64,000 bases of DNA from Siphlonurus alternatus (Eukaryota; Arthropoda; Insecta; Ephemeroptera; Siphlonuridae): NCBI GenBank assembly GCA_949825025.1, contig OX463779.1, forward strand, positions 27,990,539 to 28,054,538, written 5' to 3'. Shown here piece after piece: positions 39,417 through 52,990 of the stretch. Below the pieces are notes generated by a model. It ran no database searches. It was given only the letters and a program-made list of their open reading frames with translations, and was not told the origin of the DNA. The position numbers were made by a program, and so were the translations under genes. Position 1 is the stretch's first letter. Every line of letters begins with the position of its first letter.

Positions 39417-42400
39417 AAATATATACTCTTTTTTTTTTTTTTTTTTTTTTTTTTTACCAGAATGCTATTATATATAATAGGATGTCAAAATGATTCTTCG
39501 TAACATGGAATAAAAAATTAATGAAAAAAGTTATTTGGATGAAATTAAAGTATTCCAAAAATGTATTCGATCGATGAGATAGTGGACATGATTAATACAT
39601 GGAAGGAATTTGGAGGGGCTTTTGAGGATCTCTCTCTCTCTCTCTCTCTTGACACGAAAAGGCTATTTCAAAATATATCAAACATCGCATGGATAGAGCA
39701 GGTAATTTTTATATACATGCCACTTATGCAGAGAAAAACACTCCATGCAATAGAGAGTTAAAAATTCTTATTTCTTTGATTTTTATGACTATAAATATGT
39801 TAGTAATCGTATCATTTTATGAATGTCAAAATTCAGTATAAAAATATACTGAAATAAAATATTATATTTTCACTATCTATAACAATTTTACATGTATTAT
39901 AGCGTATAATTTTCAAAACTTTTGAATTTCATAATTCGCCACCTAAATGTAAATATAATATGTATATATTGTATTTTATTTTAGTAAATATTTCTTTTTG
40001 AAAATACAGTATAATAGTAGGACTAGAACACTGGAACTAGAACTGGAACTGGCCTATTTATATGCGATATCGCGCCAAGCTATAGCTATATTACAAGTTA
40101 AAATTTTAAATACCAAAATTTGACGCAAGTGCTTTGTATTAAATTTATTATTTTAATTGTTAACTGTATTTGTAAATAGCTATCACTTCATTTAAATTTA
40201 TTTAAGTTCAAATTTTACACTTTATTTAGCAAAAAATATTCATATAAAAATCCTAAAATAAAATAACAACCATGCAAAGACAAAAATTGATTCAATTTTT
40301 TTTCCAGGAACTAAACAATGCAAAGGTTTTTACATTATTAAATTTAATGTTTTTTTAACGCAGCGAACCAAATTTTAGGAAAAATTTTGTACGTAGCATT
40401 ATGAATTTCAGTACTGTTATTATTACTATTTTTTTAAAAAAGTAAAATTAATTATAGAGTAGGAATGAATTCGAGTTGTGTGAAAGCCTTGCAGTCATTT
40501 TCAGAGAAACAAAGGCTTACAAAACACACAAAAGCAGCTAGGACCCCGAGGATTCAAAACCCCTCACGACCTTTTTATTATTATTATAATTAATCTGTTA
40601 ACATACGTTGTCACTCACTTTTTGTTTTTATTGTAACACATATTATTTTAATAAATTAATTAACATTGAAATATCTTGTTTTACTTTAATTTATTATTAA
40701 AAACCACAACGAAAAACATTGTAATAAATATAATATATATATTTTATGAATACGATTGAGTGAATTTGAAAATATTTATGTAATGTATAAAAAAAAAATA
40801 ATACGAAACAAGTAACTCTCATATAAAAATCATCCATAATAATACATATTTTTTTTTATTGTAGAAGTGGGGTGCATAAATTTATATTTTTTTCTGAAGT
40901 TATGTAGCAGAACTTGAGAAAACATAGAGATGTTTCTCTAAAAAAAAAAAAAAAGGAAGATATATAGTGAAAGAAGAAATGCTGGAAGCGAAGTTGCAAA
41001 TCAAAATTGTACAAATTCATCACTTCTTTTGGAGGGGATTGCTTTGTACGTACGAGTACTGTACAACAAAGCTTACTATGCGAACAAGTTGTAATATGGC
41101 AGTAGAGAACAAAGATTCAAGACTACCGTGAAATATTTTCACAGTCAACCATGAGAAATACATAACGATTTTAGCGTCGTCTTCATTCTTGCCAGATGTT
41201 AGCGGAGAAGAGAAATAAATTAAATTTACTTCCGAGTCAAAGTTCGTAAAAAATCACAACTATCCGTGTTATTTTAAAAGCACTTAAAATAATTTTGTTA
41301 AAGCTTTTATAGGGGAGATATTAATTAATTATGTAAAACGTTTTGAAAATGATAAAAAATGTTGATGTTTTTTTTTTAACCCTTTTCATTCCTTTTCATT
41401 GAACTGAAAAACTCTATGCTTTATTTCTATCCAGTCTTTCTTATTGCCTCTTTTATGTAGTGTAGAGTTAAATGTTAAAATTTATAAATAGTTCTTTGTT
41501 CCTTTGTACTCTTTATTGTTGAACCAATAATATATAATATAAAAAATAGTTTGTAATTTAAATTAAGAACACTTAAAGAACTTCAATTTACTGTTAAATG
41601 AAAATTTCCTACATAATTTTTGTATAAAACAAAACATGATTCACAAAAATAATAATAAGATTGAGGTAAATGTTAACCCTAAAATAAAGGCTAATATAGA
41701 AAATCAAAACTCAGGTCAAATTAATAATTTCAACTGTATATAATTTAAAAATAAAAATCAAAACGTTATTTAAATTATAAGTTTATTCTAAAAAAAAAAC
41801 ATTCCCCCCTTTTTACTGCCTATGACGTTACATTGTAATTTTATTTAACCACATAAGTAGCTAAGTAAAGACTTGAACATAAAACGAGAAACGTTAACAA
41901 ATTTAGTAGTCCTTTTTTGTTATCCTATTTGTAACTTGAGTTTAAGCTTAACTGAGAAGCTTTAGGGATAACGCCCTTTTCCAAGAGCTGCTGCATGCAG
42001 AGTCTTATATACGAGAGAGTTAAGAAGAGAAGAGAAATCCACGCGGGATTTTCGCTTGTAATGAAGAAGTCGCGGTGGACCTAATTATTAGAGTTGCTAT
42101 ATACCAAATCCCACGCTGCCACCGTCCTCCACTAACAGAATATAGTGGTAACTCTGCAGAGCGTTAACCGTGAAAGTGCGTTATCTTTCTAAGCCATATT
42201 TTCTTATGACAAAATATAATAATCAGAACTACTCCCCCTTTGCTAATTATGAAAGAGAATGTTATTATTATTATTATTATACTGTTGAAAACTTATAGAG
42301 TGTGTGTGCTACTGCAGTTCAAGTATTATATGAATATTCATGTTATATAAAATTCTAGTTTCTATTAGCTTATTATACATATAGGAGCAGATTAAGTTTT

Positions 42401-45400
42401 AACAATCTAAACATAGTGGGCATTATTGTAACGAGAAACGCAATCTTGCTAACAAGCATTGGTATGAAATCCTTTATAAAATTTTTATTTTTTTTTAATA
42501 GCTATAATGGATTTAACAGGATGGAAAATTAACTAAATAGAAAATTAAAATCATACAATCAGTTCAGGTGACACTCACACGTACAATATTATAAACCGTT
42601 TTTCAGTAAAAATACATAAAAGGTCCAGTGGAAGAGAATAAAAAGTTTAGATTTAATCTTGAATAGATTAATTTATATTTATTAAATTCTGTAGGTTAAA
42701 CGCGGCATAAAATATCAACACAAAACATGAGTTCAAAGTACAGAAAAAAAAATCACCGCATGAAATTATTAAAATGTACGCTATCACAGACCAATAATCT
42801 TTTCTCTTTACGCAAGTCCTCCATTTTTTTTTAAAAACACTGCAGCTTATGTTGCATTAATTAATTATAATGCAGTTTTCAGTCTGGATAAAATATCGGA
42901 GTTTTTTGATGCAGCTATTGTGTAATCTCTCGGGATACCTCGACTGTCATACCTGTTATATCTTCACACCTACGTTCATAATTTAATCATACCTTGACAA
43001 TAATAAAAGCCCTTTGTAACGGACTAGTTATTATTATTTTTTTTTTGCATTGGTTTGATACCTTGATGTAATTATAACTTGTTGTTAGATCATTTGAAGA
43101 GCACGTAGCGCAACAAAGATTAAATTACCGTACTCATTAAATTATATCCTCTTAACAATAATATTTTTTTGTTAATATGAATACCATTTTGTTTTATATA
43201 TTAATTAAAAATTGAGCTTTTATGTACAACATAATTAAAAATAATAAATATTACTATAATTATAAATTAATTTTGTTGAACGAAGTGGAAAAATATACAG
43301 CAATTGAGTAATTAAGTACATGGTATTTTGTATACGCTTTCATAAATCCTACATGTTACACTAAAATATAATATTTGGTACAACAACATTTTAATTTTAA
43401 AATTACATCAAATTTACAGAGTCATAAACAACGACAGTGATTTACATTTTTAATGACATGAACATTTATATTTGTAAATTTGTTGGTATTGCCAAGAGCA
43501 AAAATTTTATTACATCGATATTTATTTGTATAATTAATACATTTCAAAAAGTCACTGGTATATTTTTTAATTAACTGAATAAATATACATTAAACTGTTT
43601 CATTTTTTTAATATATTTATAAGCAGATTAAAATATTTAAATAAGGAATTGCCAAGAAAATTGTTAATATTTTAACATTTTCTTTGACTTCATTCTTGTG
43701 CGTGTTTACTTTTCTAAAATAGTATTTACATTTAGCTCTTAAAAATATATGCATTTAAAGATGGGGTAAGTGCTTATAATATGAAGAAAGGGATTGATCG
43801 GAAACTTAAACTATTGAAAAGAAAAGAGAGAGGGAGAGTTAAGTGTATTTGCCGAAGTTATACAAAAAGTTAAATGGTAAATATATGAACCCTTTGACAT
43901 TTTGTCATCATCAAAATTTCCCACAACCGAGTTATATATCATCCACAAACTGCTGATCTTGGTGATGTTTTGTGCACCAATTTCACTCAACATTGTCCAC
44001 AAATGAAATTATAATATGTTCAAATTAATTTACAAATACATTTTATGGGTATTGTTTTGTATATAATGTGCTATTTTGTTGTAATATTTCAAGTTTAATT
44101 ACATAATTTTAATCCTTTTAATTAGATTGTGGTTATATGATGTTATAAATTTTATATGCTTTTTAATTTTCTCTTATAATCGTTATTTTATCCTCTATAT
44201 ATTATATACTGTATTATACCAGAAAGAGAGAGAGGATGAGATAGATTTATAGAATTAACTTAATTTGAATTTGCAATGGAATTTAGCTGTTATACTAATG
44301 TACATAGATAGGATAATCTCTACAACAAGGATGACTACTTAATAGTCTAGAGGTGCTTATGTACCCCTTTCCACGTTGCTGATTCCGCCCACCACATTAC
44401 TGAACGTCACATGCAATTGTTGGGTACTTGCTGTTGTTGCCTGAATGCAATACCAACAACAACAATAATATGATCTCTATATATATATATGTATAGGTTG
44501 GTATGATAAGCAGATTATCAATGCTAATATTACAACATAAAGCATGTCAACTTAACATATTTGATTTATAATATTGATTATGTTTACGACTATAATACAT
44601 ATTATATGCTGTTTTGTTTTCTAATATTAATAAATATAGGTCATTATTATTATAATTAATACAATTATTTGATACTAATAAAGAGTGCTATAAATTATTA
44701 CGATGCGATTGTATTTGTCATTCTTGACATTATTTCTCAGGAGGCCTTTAACTTTTTCATTCCCTCACAAGTTTTCTTTAACATAATATCATAGAATGAA
44801 TGTTCTTCTGGGATTTTACTTGACTATATAGTTTCTATTTCTCAGAACAATTTAGATAAAAAGAACAAAATGTCTCGTTCCTTTAAAAAAAAAAAAAAGA
44901 AATGAGTAAAAGAATAAAGTAAAAGAATTCTTTTAAATTAAAATTTGAATATTTTTAATTTTGAATATTACCCTATTTTCTTCATCTCTTGTGAGAAATA
45001 ATAAATCCCAATTTTTTTCAATACAATAAGACACAGTTTTTTTTTCTTGTAATTTGACTTTTACATTTGCGTTTAGAAGTTATGTTACTTCCCAAAAAAG
45101 TAAAAAAGAAAAACTTCTAGAGAACTAAAATTTAAGACTTCTGTTATTTAAATTGAATACTTGCAATTTTACATTTAAAGTTCTTTTAAAGGAATGACAA
45201 AAAAAGAAGATTTGTACCCAAGAACTATAATCTCATTTTTAAAATTACATGTGTCCGTTACATTTAATCGGTTTAAGTTTGGACCAATGAGAAATGTGCT
45301 TAGAAATTCTCAGCCAATGATGAGATTCATTTGAAATACGATACCAAAGGATACTCAAAATCCAAAACGGAGAATCATAGTTTCTAAGTTTCTCTTACTG

Positions 45401-47658
45401 GTTAGTGCGTATAAATTTTACGAGAAGAGTATGCAGTAATGGAATTGTTGAACTATTTTGCAAAGTTTCAAAATGAAATTCAGACAAGACACCACAAAGT
45501 GCTTCAATACATTTGAGACCAAAAGCTATAATTAAATCTATAAAGACTGCATGCAGTTTAATTACATTTGTGTTTTTTTTTATTATTATTCTATCTTTAA
45601 TGAATATTCATCGAAATTTATTTTAATTAATGTATGTTATTTAAGTTACAATACAAAGTAGAGTGCATTTAATTAATCCTAGATTTTTTGTCACTATTAC
45701 AAAAAGACATGTTGAACATACACTGCAACATCAAATGATGTTCGGTGATTAACAGAGGCCTGCGGTGATAATCAATTATGTTACATGATAATATTATAGA
45801 GGGGAGGGGGGATGAAAACATGCAAACGAAACATGAGTGTGCAGCAAAAACTTAATTTTGCACCATTAAAAATAACTTACAGTAATTACAATTTTAATAA
45901 GTAAAATATTAATAATTCACAAATCATCATTAAAAACATTTATAATAAAATGTAACAGTAAAATGTAAATAATACCAAACAAATTAAATTTTCTAATAAT
46001 ATTATTATTCTTGATAAAAACAATATTGTTAGTAATTTATCAATATCAATAAATGTTAATATTTCGGAAAGCATTATTAATAAAAATATTAACATAATAA
46101 CAGTTATAAAATTGCTGAAATAATTCTAAGGAACATTACTTTCCCCAAAAAATAATCTAGTAAATATATTATTCATATATTTTTGATAAAAAGTAACAAA
46201 CAAAAATAAATAAAAAAATTTGGTTGAAAATGAATATAAGAAAAAGTTTTTCGTCTGGCAATGTTTGTCTAGCGTCGTCATTCGGGCGAGGTTACAAACA
46301 ACTTGATCGTATGCAAATTTACTTACAAGGGAGGTGGATGTTTATTGCCTTTCGCCTAGAAACCAACCCCCAAACCCTCTTTGTTGTAAAAATGAAGGTA
46401 TTTTGATCGATAGATACTTGGTTCGATTCCAAGTTGACGTATAAAAGCTATATAGTGAAGATCGTGTGTTCTGGGACTACTTGAGAAAAGTATTTTTTTT
46501 TCTTACGGGGTAGTTGAGCTATCGAAAACCTTTTTATTAGTTTCAAGGGAGCCTCATTGATCGTTCAGTAAAGTGTTTTTCCTGTGCATATGTTTTTGTC
46601 CCAAAGGAAAAACATGTCTTATCCAAAGACAATATATACACATACATAAAACTACATACCTTCAAGCTACCTCTTATTGCTAGTAATACAAAAATTTTAT
46701 CAAAACTTTTTATAGTTTTAAAAAAAATCAAAAAAACAAGAAAAAATTATACTATCTATATATGTGTTTATTACAATGCTATTGACATTATCCAAAACAT
46801 TACTCAATAGTTTTTTTTTTAATAATAATATTATCTTTTGCCATTATATGTGTTGAAGTATTTTTTTTTGCATCATTGTTATGCTATATTATTTGTAATA
46901 CCAATTCACGATTGCATATATTTAAATAATTTATAATATTTATTTTTATCAGCTTATAGGTTAAAAACCACAATTTATAGTCCTATAAAATATATAAATT
47001 CTACAATAGCTAAAAAGTATTTAAAAAAAGTGAATAAATCGATTCTTTATTTTCATTTGCGCTTTATTTATTAATATTATACCTTTGTTTCTTTTTAGAC
47101 ATATATGTATCGTACAAGTTTAGTTATATAAAATATTCAAATGAATTGTTACTATTTTGAATAATATTAAGTCATTTATAAGCTTTATTCGTCAAATATT
47201 CAAAGCCTTATTATAAGGTAATTTGACTTATACTCTCATATTGAGACTAACGAGTTTTGGAATTAAAAATATAAAAAAATTGCAATGGTGGAATTGAAAT
47301 TGAAGATTATCTCCCATGCATATTTTTCTTCAATGGAATAAAAATATAATTGAAATTGAGAAAAAAAAATCTCTTTCATCATTTACCAAAAGTGTTTTTA
47401 TGAAGACCATGTCATGTGTGTTTGCTGAAAATTCAATTTGAAAATTTATAATAAAATAATACAATTTATTAATTACTAACCCCGGTAAAAAATCTAACAA
47501 AGGAATATGAAAATAATAAATTTCATATCATGTATGAATTTAATTATTACAATTATAATTAATTAATTTTTTACGTAAATTTTTTACAAATCTTGAACAC
47601 AGAATTAATTACCATTGTAAATGATTTCTGATTTGAATTGCAAATAAGTCTGACTTAC
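36347..47658. other. intronic stretch, no gene seen
   Basis: This is the longest unbroken AT-rich part of beat intron 1. Apart from the (TA)n/T27 tract I see only small GC-richer patches (38600-38940, 41980-42190, 46250-46430) without supportable exons. Confidence 0.6.
39341..39455. repeat. (TA)37 tract followed by a T27 run
   Basis: TA repeat 39341-39414, then a 27-base T run 39429-39455. Confidence 0.96.
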
Positions 47659-47704
47659 CACATATTGCAAGGAGAAGAGAAGCAGCGGCCAGTGTTCGGC
47701 CCAT
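47659..47704 (-). CDS. beat: beat-family protein, coding exon 1 (signal peptide)
   Basis: Seen: the minus-strand ATG at 47704 is followed by 15 codons plus one base. These read MGRTLAAASLLLAIC, then G, and stop at a consensus donor, GTAAGT, beginning at 47658. Joined in phase 1 to the exon at 10531, the codon becomes GGA and the protein continues GLANALRDV. This gives a 20-residue signal peptide (short basic start, hydrophobic core, Ala-x-Ala cleavage site after ANA). The start context is strong (A at -3, G at +4). An in-frame upstream ATG at 47824 would add 40 residues, but it has C at -3 and would bury the signal peptide, so I prefer 47704. Known: Beat proteins enter the secretory pathway and are secreted or membrane-bound on neurons. 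Inference: the two exons belong together, based on matching phase, strand and signal-peptide logic. The same tract carries shadow frames, which I left out. Confidence 0.85.
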
Positions 47705-47900
47705 GCTTGCGAGTTCGCGAAGTGCTGACGAGACACCGGAGCGAACAGAAGGGCGGCTCACGGGCCGCGGTGCGATACTGACGATGGAGCGAACCTCGCG
47801 GTGTGGCTCGTCCCGCCCGCTCATGCGCCGCCAGAAACTCCGCGCAGTCACGCACGCATATGATTTCCAACATACTTCAACATCGTCTCAATAACAACCT
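47705..47900 (-). promoter_or_regulatory. beat 5' leader and putative promoter-proximal region
   Basis: Upstream of the preferred start, about 150 bp is GC- and CpG-rich in an otherwise AT-rich setting, as expected for a 5' untranslated exon. It holds a four-triplet upstream ORF (ATG CGT GCG TGA, starting at 47859) and an in-frame upstream ATG at 47824. Farther upstream the minus strand has a TATATAAA-like tract near 47938-47946. The transcription start is not determinable from sequence alone. Confidence 0.4.
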
Positions 47901-48360
47901 CTTAGTATATAGGCAAATGTACGTACTAGTTTTTTTTTATATAAATTATATATATACGAAAAAATGATACGTGAACTAACAAGTAATGGGTTTGTTTGTA
48001 CGACAGGATACTTATAATAATTTACCCTTCTTGTATCTTTAGGGTCAGTTTTATGTAGATTTCAATTTTAATATGTGAAATGAAGCTTGAATACAAATAG
48101 AAAGGTAAAGTCTGGATTTTATTACATTTAAAGGTCAAATCAACATGCTCGCTTTCGTATTATATTATAAATAAATATTATAAATGTATTGCGTTAGCCA
48201 ATGGACGTAATATTACAATATTGCTCTAGTTATAATAAAATTATTATTCTTATCTCTCTTCATCTCTTTGTTTCATATTCAAAGCAAGTTGATCAATATC
48301 ATTCAAACAAGATGAACCTTTTACGTGGCTAAAACGTAAAAAAAAAAAAAAAAAAAAAAA

Positions 48361-48432
48361 TCCCAGTGGGGATCGATCGCTGGATCTTCCGATTGAGAGA
48401 CGACGTTTGTAGCGCTTCACCACCGTGGGGAT
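48361..48432 (-). repeat. tRNA-like sequence, possible SINE head
   Basis: The minus strand reads GGTGGTGAAGCGCTACAAAC, then TCTCAATCGGAAGATCC, then GATCGATCCCCACTGGGA, followed by a run of more than 20 T (48338-48360), as at an RNA polymerase III terminator. The A-box and B-box resemblance is clear, but the T-arm and acceptor stem do not pair properly, so it is not a working tRNA. Confidence 0.4.
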
Positions 48433-49709
48433 TTCACTGATTTGTTCCGTCGGTCGAGCGTGAAGTCATGCGGTGACATTACACCACCACTGTCACTTTG
48501 GCTTGAGACCAACTTGCAGAAAGGAGAGTTCTTTTGCATACTAGGATCATCACACAGGAGAGCTCATACTCGGTAATTGTTTACTGTTATCACGTCAATA
48601 TGGTTACGAGTGTCAACTTGAGAGAGATCTTTATTGGTGCCAACAATATGCACTGATTTAGAAAATAATAACATACTTTATTATGTTACTCTTAACGACC
48701 ATTAAAAGTAAGGTTTCCATGGTTACTTTAATAAAATAATTTAATTTCTTTGAATTTACAGTACTTAACCTTGAAGTAACGAGTACTCAAGCTGAGTCAT
48801 GGGTCATTGCAAAGTAGACAAACACAAGAAGATATTGTTTGTTTTGAAACATTCGAACTCATTAAAAATAATGAACACGTTTATTTTGTGGTATATAGAG
48901 TGTTACTGTAAATTTTTAATACTCGAGCTATTAAGTTAATGGTAAACTTTCAATTTTTTGCGTCAGTATCGAGTGAGGTGTCAGAGTAACACCTTAACAG
49001 GGTGCGTCCACAAGACTGACTGACACTTTTCTAAAGAGCTGTCAATGGTTATGTATAGACACAAACACTGAGAATGGTAAACTTTACGTCATTACTGTGC
49101 AAGAAAATAATTTAAATTGCAAAAAGAAAAAAAAGAGAGAGAAAATTGTTGGTAGTTTTATTTAAAATATAGGAATTGAGTGGAAAAAATTACTAAAAAA
49201 TGCAGCTGGCTGTACTTTTTATAGCCATTTTTTTATACTGTACAAAATTCTCACAGCCTGTATTATTGAATAGGGCACACACTTTTGTGGCATGCCAGCT
49301 AAAAAGAATACACTTCGACTTAAAAAAAAATAATTATTTAATTACAACGTATTTATAATTATATCCAATCTAATAATATAATTTCATAGTAATTAGAGCA
49401 AGAAAACTGAGAATGGTAAAATGAATGATTTATTTTCTGTATTAAAAATAATTTTAAAATAATTAGTTTCAAAGCTATAATCTTAGTAAATGATGAGCAG
49501 ATCATTAATGAAGAGAATATATGAATAGATAATATATATATATATATAGAGTGAGAGCGGAGTATAGTCATCATTAATTAAAATAAAAAAATCATTTGTT
49601 CGTATTGTTCTCTCAGCTCACTCGCTTGTTGGCTTTTCTCTTTAATTCCAAAGTGAATACTCACTCATGAGGTTGATGTTCCTCCTTCAATAGCCACACC
49701 AAAACCCAC

Positions 49710-49729
49710 CACACACACACACACACACA
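49710..49729. repeat. short (AC)n microsatellite
   Basis: About ten AC units within a C/A-rich stretch. Confidence 0.93.
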
Positions 49730-50881
49730 AAAGCCGCTTGGACAAACAATCACACGAGGCCAGGCCTAGGGCTGATCTCAATCCCCATTGTCAGAACCCC
49801 CGCCCACTAGAGTCTAGCTCGGGCGATGATTAATAAACACAGAGCATTGACTGCCAAAGTGGAACACGAGCGTGATTGAGACTTCGTCATGACTCGATCA
49901 TATAACCGAGGAGAATAACTTCAAACAAGCGTGCTCGATATTTTGTAACAAAAGCGTAAATCCAATTAAAAATAACAATGAATAATATTCTTTTTAACAC
50001 TTTCTTTGTAACTTAAGAAGGAAAATGGTGTTGAATAATAATACGTATGAATTATTAATTCGCAAAAAAAAAAAGTTTTCTTTCAATTTAAATTTTTTTC
50101 CTGTCCATATATTGCTATAATTTGATTTATTCAATTCAATTTCACTTGTAAGAATTACTAAAAGGAAAAACAAATTATTTTTGAAATATTTTTGTAACGT
50201 AATTACACACTTTTTCAATTGAGTTTAAATGATCAAGTTCCATTTCCTTATAGATGTAAGTTTTGTGTTAAGTTTTGGCAATATTAGAATTTTAAAAATT
50301 GCAAAAAATTATTATAATATAGAGGAAAACATCTTAAAATTTTGTAATTTCTTATATAGTGAAAAATACCATTAATTAGGTCATAATATTCTTTGTATAT
50401 TTGGATTGAATATTGTTGACAAAAATATTGTATATTTATTTAATAAAATGAATACATGAGACATTTAAAGCATTGCAATTTTTTTTAAACGTTAATTTTT
50501 TATTTCAGTGTTGAATAATGATATTAAAGTAAACTGGTAAATAATGTTGATAATTATTATAGGAAAAAGGTGATTATAAAATTGTGAAAAAAATTTGAAA
50601 AATGTAAGTATGTAACAATTTTAATCTTTATTAATTTTTTTATGTTGTTACTGAAACACAATTGCCAATTTATATTAAAAAAAATGTAAAGTTTTTATTT
50701 TAAATAAATTAGTGTCGTGTAATTGCGAGCACAGGGTTTATATCTCATGACCCACTCGAGTCTTTATGCCATTACCATTCATCATTCTCTTCTGCTACTC
50801 CACTCTCTATATATTTTTTTACAACACGGTGACCCTACTTAACTTTGAAACAATAACTTTGCACTCTTTTACGAAAAAGCC

Positions 50882-50886
<5 letters not shown>

Positions 50887-50966
<80 letters not shown>
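50887..50966. repeat. (CT)40 microsatellite
   Basis: Perfect CT repeat of 80 bp, followed by more pyrimidine-rich DNA to about 51100. Confidence 0.98.
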
Positions 50967-50970
<4 letters not shown>

Positions 50971-51578
50971 ACCTCTTTTCCTCTTCATAGTGATATGACT
51001 CTTGTCACAAGATTTTACCACACAACTTTTTTTTCCCTACTCTACTCAGCCTCTTTTTCTCTTCTTTTTTTTTTAACGAAAGCTTGTAACGTCTTTTTTT
51101 CTGTAAAGTTAAACTTTATTTTTTTTTCATTGCAAACTTTTTTCTTTTTAAGTTAATAAATGTAAGAGTCTCAAATAGGACGATACGCCACCACATGTCT
51201 CATAGCAATTTTCACAAGTGGACTGCGATGACAGGAAAAATTCAGTGATGAAGGGAAAATTCGAGTGGAATTGTTGTTGGAAAGGTTAAGTAGGTGTGAC
51301 TTGAGAGCCTACGCCTTGTCACGAGGAGGTAAACATGAAAAGTGTCACCTTTTTCATATTTTATAACTTTATTTTGGCCATATTTTTGTTATATAAATTT
51401 AAAAACACGTGAGCCGTATTGAATTCACCTCATTGCATGAATCTTGTCGCAAGAAGTTTTTTACCTAGAAATGAAAGGATGGCTTATTGATGACGTCATT
51501 ACGCTGCAGCTTTTGCTGAATGGCGGAAGTCACTTCGTTATAACCAAATGTATAATTTTCAAATCGATTACCTTATTA

Positions 51579-51810
51579 AAGGCGGATTCACATGGCGATT
51601 TTTATCATGCGACGCGAAGCGAATAATGTGCACTTGCTGTGACATCTATTGGCAGTCATATTTGGCGATTAAAAAAAGAGCATCGATAATTAAAGCGATA
51701 TTAGCCGTAGCAACCTGCATGCATGACAAATTCGCTCGCCGCATAGGATTTCACAGCTTTTGCGTCAAAATCGCTTCGAATCGCCGTTGTCGCCATGTGG
51801 ATCCGTCTAA
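51579..51810. mobile_element. MITE family B, copy 2
   Basis: The ends are AAGGCGGATTCACATGGCGA on the left and AGACGGATCCACATGGCGAC on the right (reverse complement). The right half contains CATAGGATTTCACAGCTTTT and GCGTCAAAATCGCTTCGAAT, matching copy 1 in inverted orientation. A 117-codon frame crossing it is a by-product of its higher GC. Confidence 0.7.
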
Positions 51811-52672
51811 ACTTGGACATAAAATCAATCGACAGCGAATGTTTGAACTCTGGGATTACAAAGTGACGGCTTGTGCTAATGTCACGAGTGTGCTAAATTA
51901 AAAATTAAGCCTTCTTTTTACGTTTCTTCCTTCACGAGAACGTAAAAATAAATCTATACTACTATATATACTGCACGTCACATTTAATAAGGTTTTCGTC
52001 GTATTTGTAATATCCTTGGTCATTCGTTGACAGTTTGCAACGAAGGGCTGACCCGGCTGACATAACTGGCCCAACAAGAGCCGAATACTTCCGAGCATCT
52101 CCGAGCATAATTAACATAAATGAATATGACGGACAGTGTAGTCGTTCTTCAGGCTAAAGAATTAACAATTAATCCATCCATTCACAAATAATGTAAAGTC
52201 AATTTACTTCAAGATCATGGTTTGTTTTTAAAGTTTCCTTTATTAATATACAATAGATTTTTTTTAAACTAAGAATGAAAATGTATGCTATATTATTTAA
52301 AAGTGAATTATTATTATTATATTAATTCGTTATAATATTATTATGAGTTAGAGCTGTCCCGAGCTAGACCAGCCATTGATGGCCAACTCAGGGTGCTCTA
52401 CCCCGATCGTGACAATATTATAAAACTAGCAGAAAAGTTCTTCCATCCATTCCTTTGATTTCATGTACAAAATATCAGAGGTGTTTATATTATGTATTAT
52501 ATGTATTTTAATATTTTAATTCAATAAAAAAGTCAATCGCGTCTCAGCACTTGGGAGGATGGCTTATAAAGAGAAAGCATAGAGTGGCAGCAAATTAATG
52601 TAATTATTATTTATTTTGGGTTATCCATAAAACTCTTCAATTTAACATCGGTGCTTCGTTAAGGTATTTAAT

Positions 52673-52990
52673 GGAGTATTGACCTCAATTTTTTTTATTT
52701 CAGAAATGGATAGAGGGTGCAAAGTTATGCTATCCTGATTTTTTCCAGATTTTTTAGAGCCCGGGAAGTATTTTTAAAAAATTATTGAAAGTTATTTTTG
52801 TGACGTCACGAGACGCCGCTCCTTAAGAAAAGGATAGGACTTGCCGCCGCGTGACGTCACAAAAAGGACTTTCAATAATTTTTTAAAAATACTTACCGGG
52901 CTCTAAAAAATCTGAAAAAAATCAGGGTAGCATAACTTTGCACTCTCTATCCATTTCTGAAATAAAAAAAATTGAGGACAATACTCCATT
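52673..52990. mobile_element. foldback element, long inverted arms
   Basis: The arms start GGAGTATTGACCTCAATTTT and run about 125-150 bp with few mismatches, through TAGAGCCCGG and TGACGTCAC, to a short centre containing AAAAGGATAGGAC. GTATTTAAT occurs at 52664-52672 and 52997-53005 as a candidate target duplication, but the right end would then carry six extra bases. The exact boundary is therefore uncertain. Each arm contains TGACGTCAC, a CRE-like palindrome. Confidence 0.8.

Larger units (their letters stand above)
10532..47658 (-). other. beat intron 1 (37.1 kb)
   Basis: This interval is bounded by the GTAAGT donor at 47658 and the CAG acceptor at 10532, both on the minus strand, and both exons are in phase 1. 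It holds most of the window's microsatellites and transposon fragments, listed separately. A very large first intron just after the signal-peptide exon is compatible with large neuronal Ig-family genes. That the two exons are spliced together is inferred, because no transcript is available here. Alternative first exons inside it cannot be excluded. Confidence 0.8.
47905..51578. other. upstream of beat, no gene seen
   Basis: AT-rich upstream DNA with the tRNA-like sequence at 48361, an (AC)n and a (CT)n tract. GC-richer patches at 48370-48560 and 49670-49890 show no convincing coding frame. Confidence 0.55.

Noticed and set aside
46408..46427. Perfect tRNA T-arm-like hairpin CTTGG-TTCGATT-CCAAG
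   Set aside because: No A box, anticodon arm or acceptor stem at the right distance upstream, so probably chance.
47655..47894. Alternative frames over beat exon 1 (72 codons minus, 63 codons plus)
   Set aside because: They are shadows of the GC-rich leader. Only the frame giving a signal peptide splices in phase to exon 2.
51548..51901. 117-codon plus-strand frame
   Set aside because: It spans MITE family B and is explained by the element's composition.
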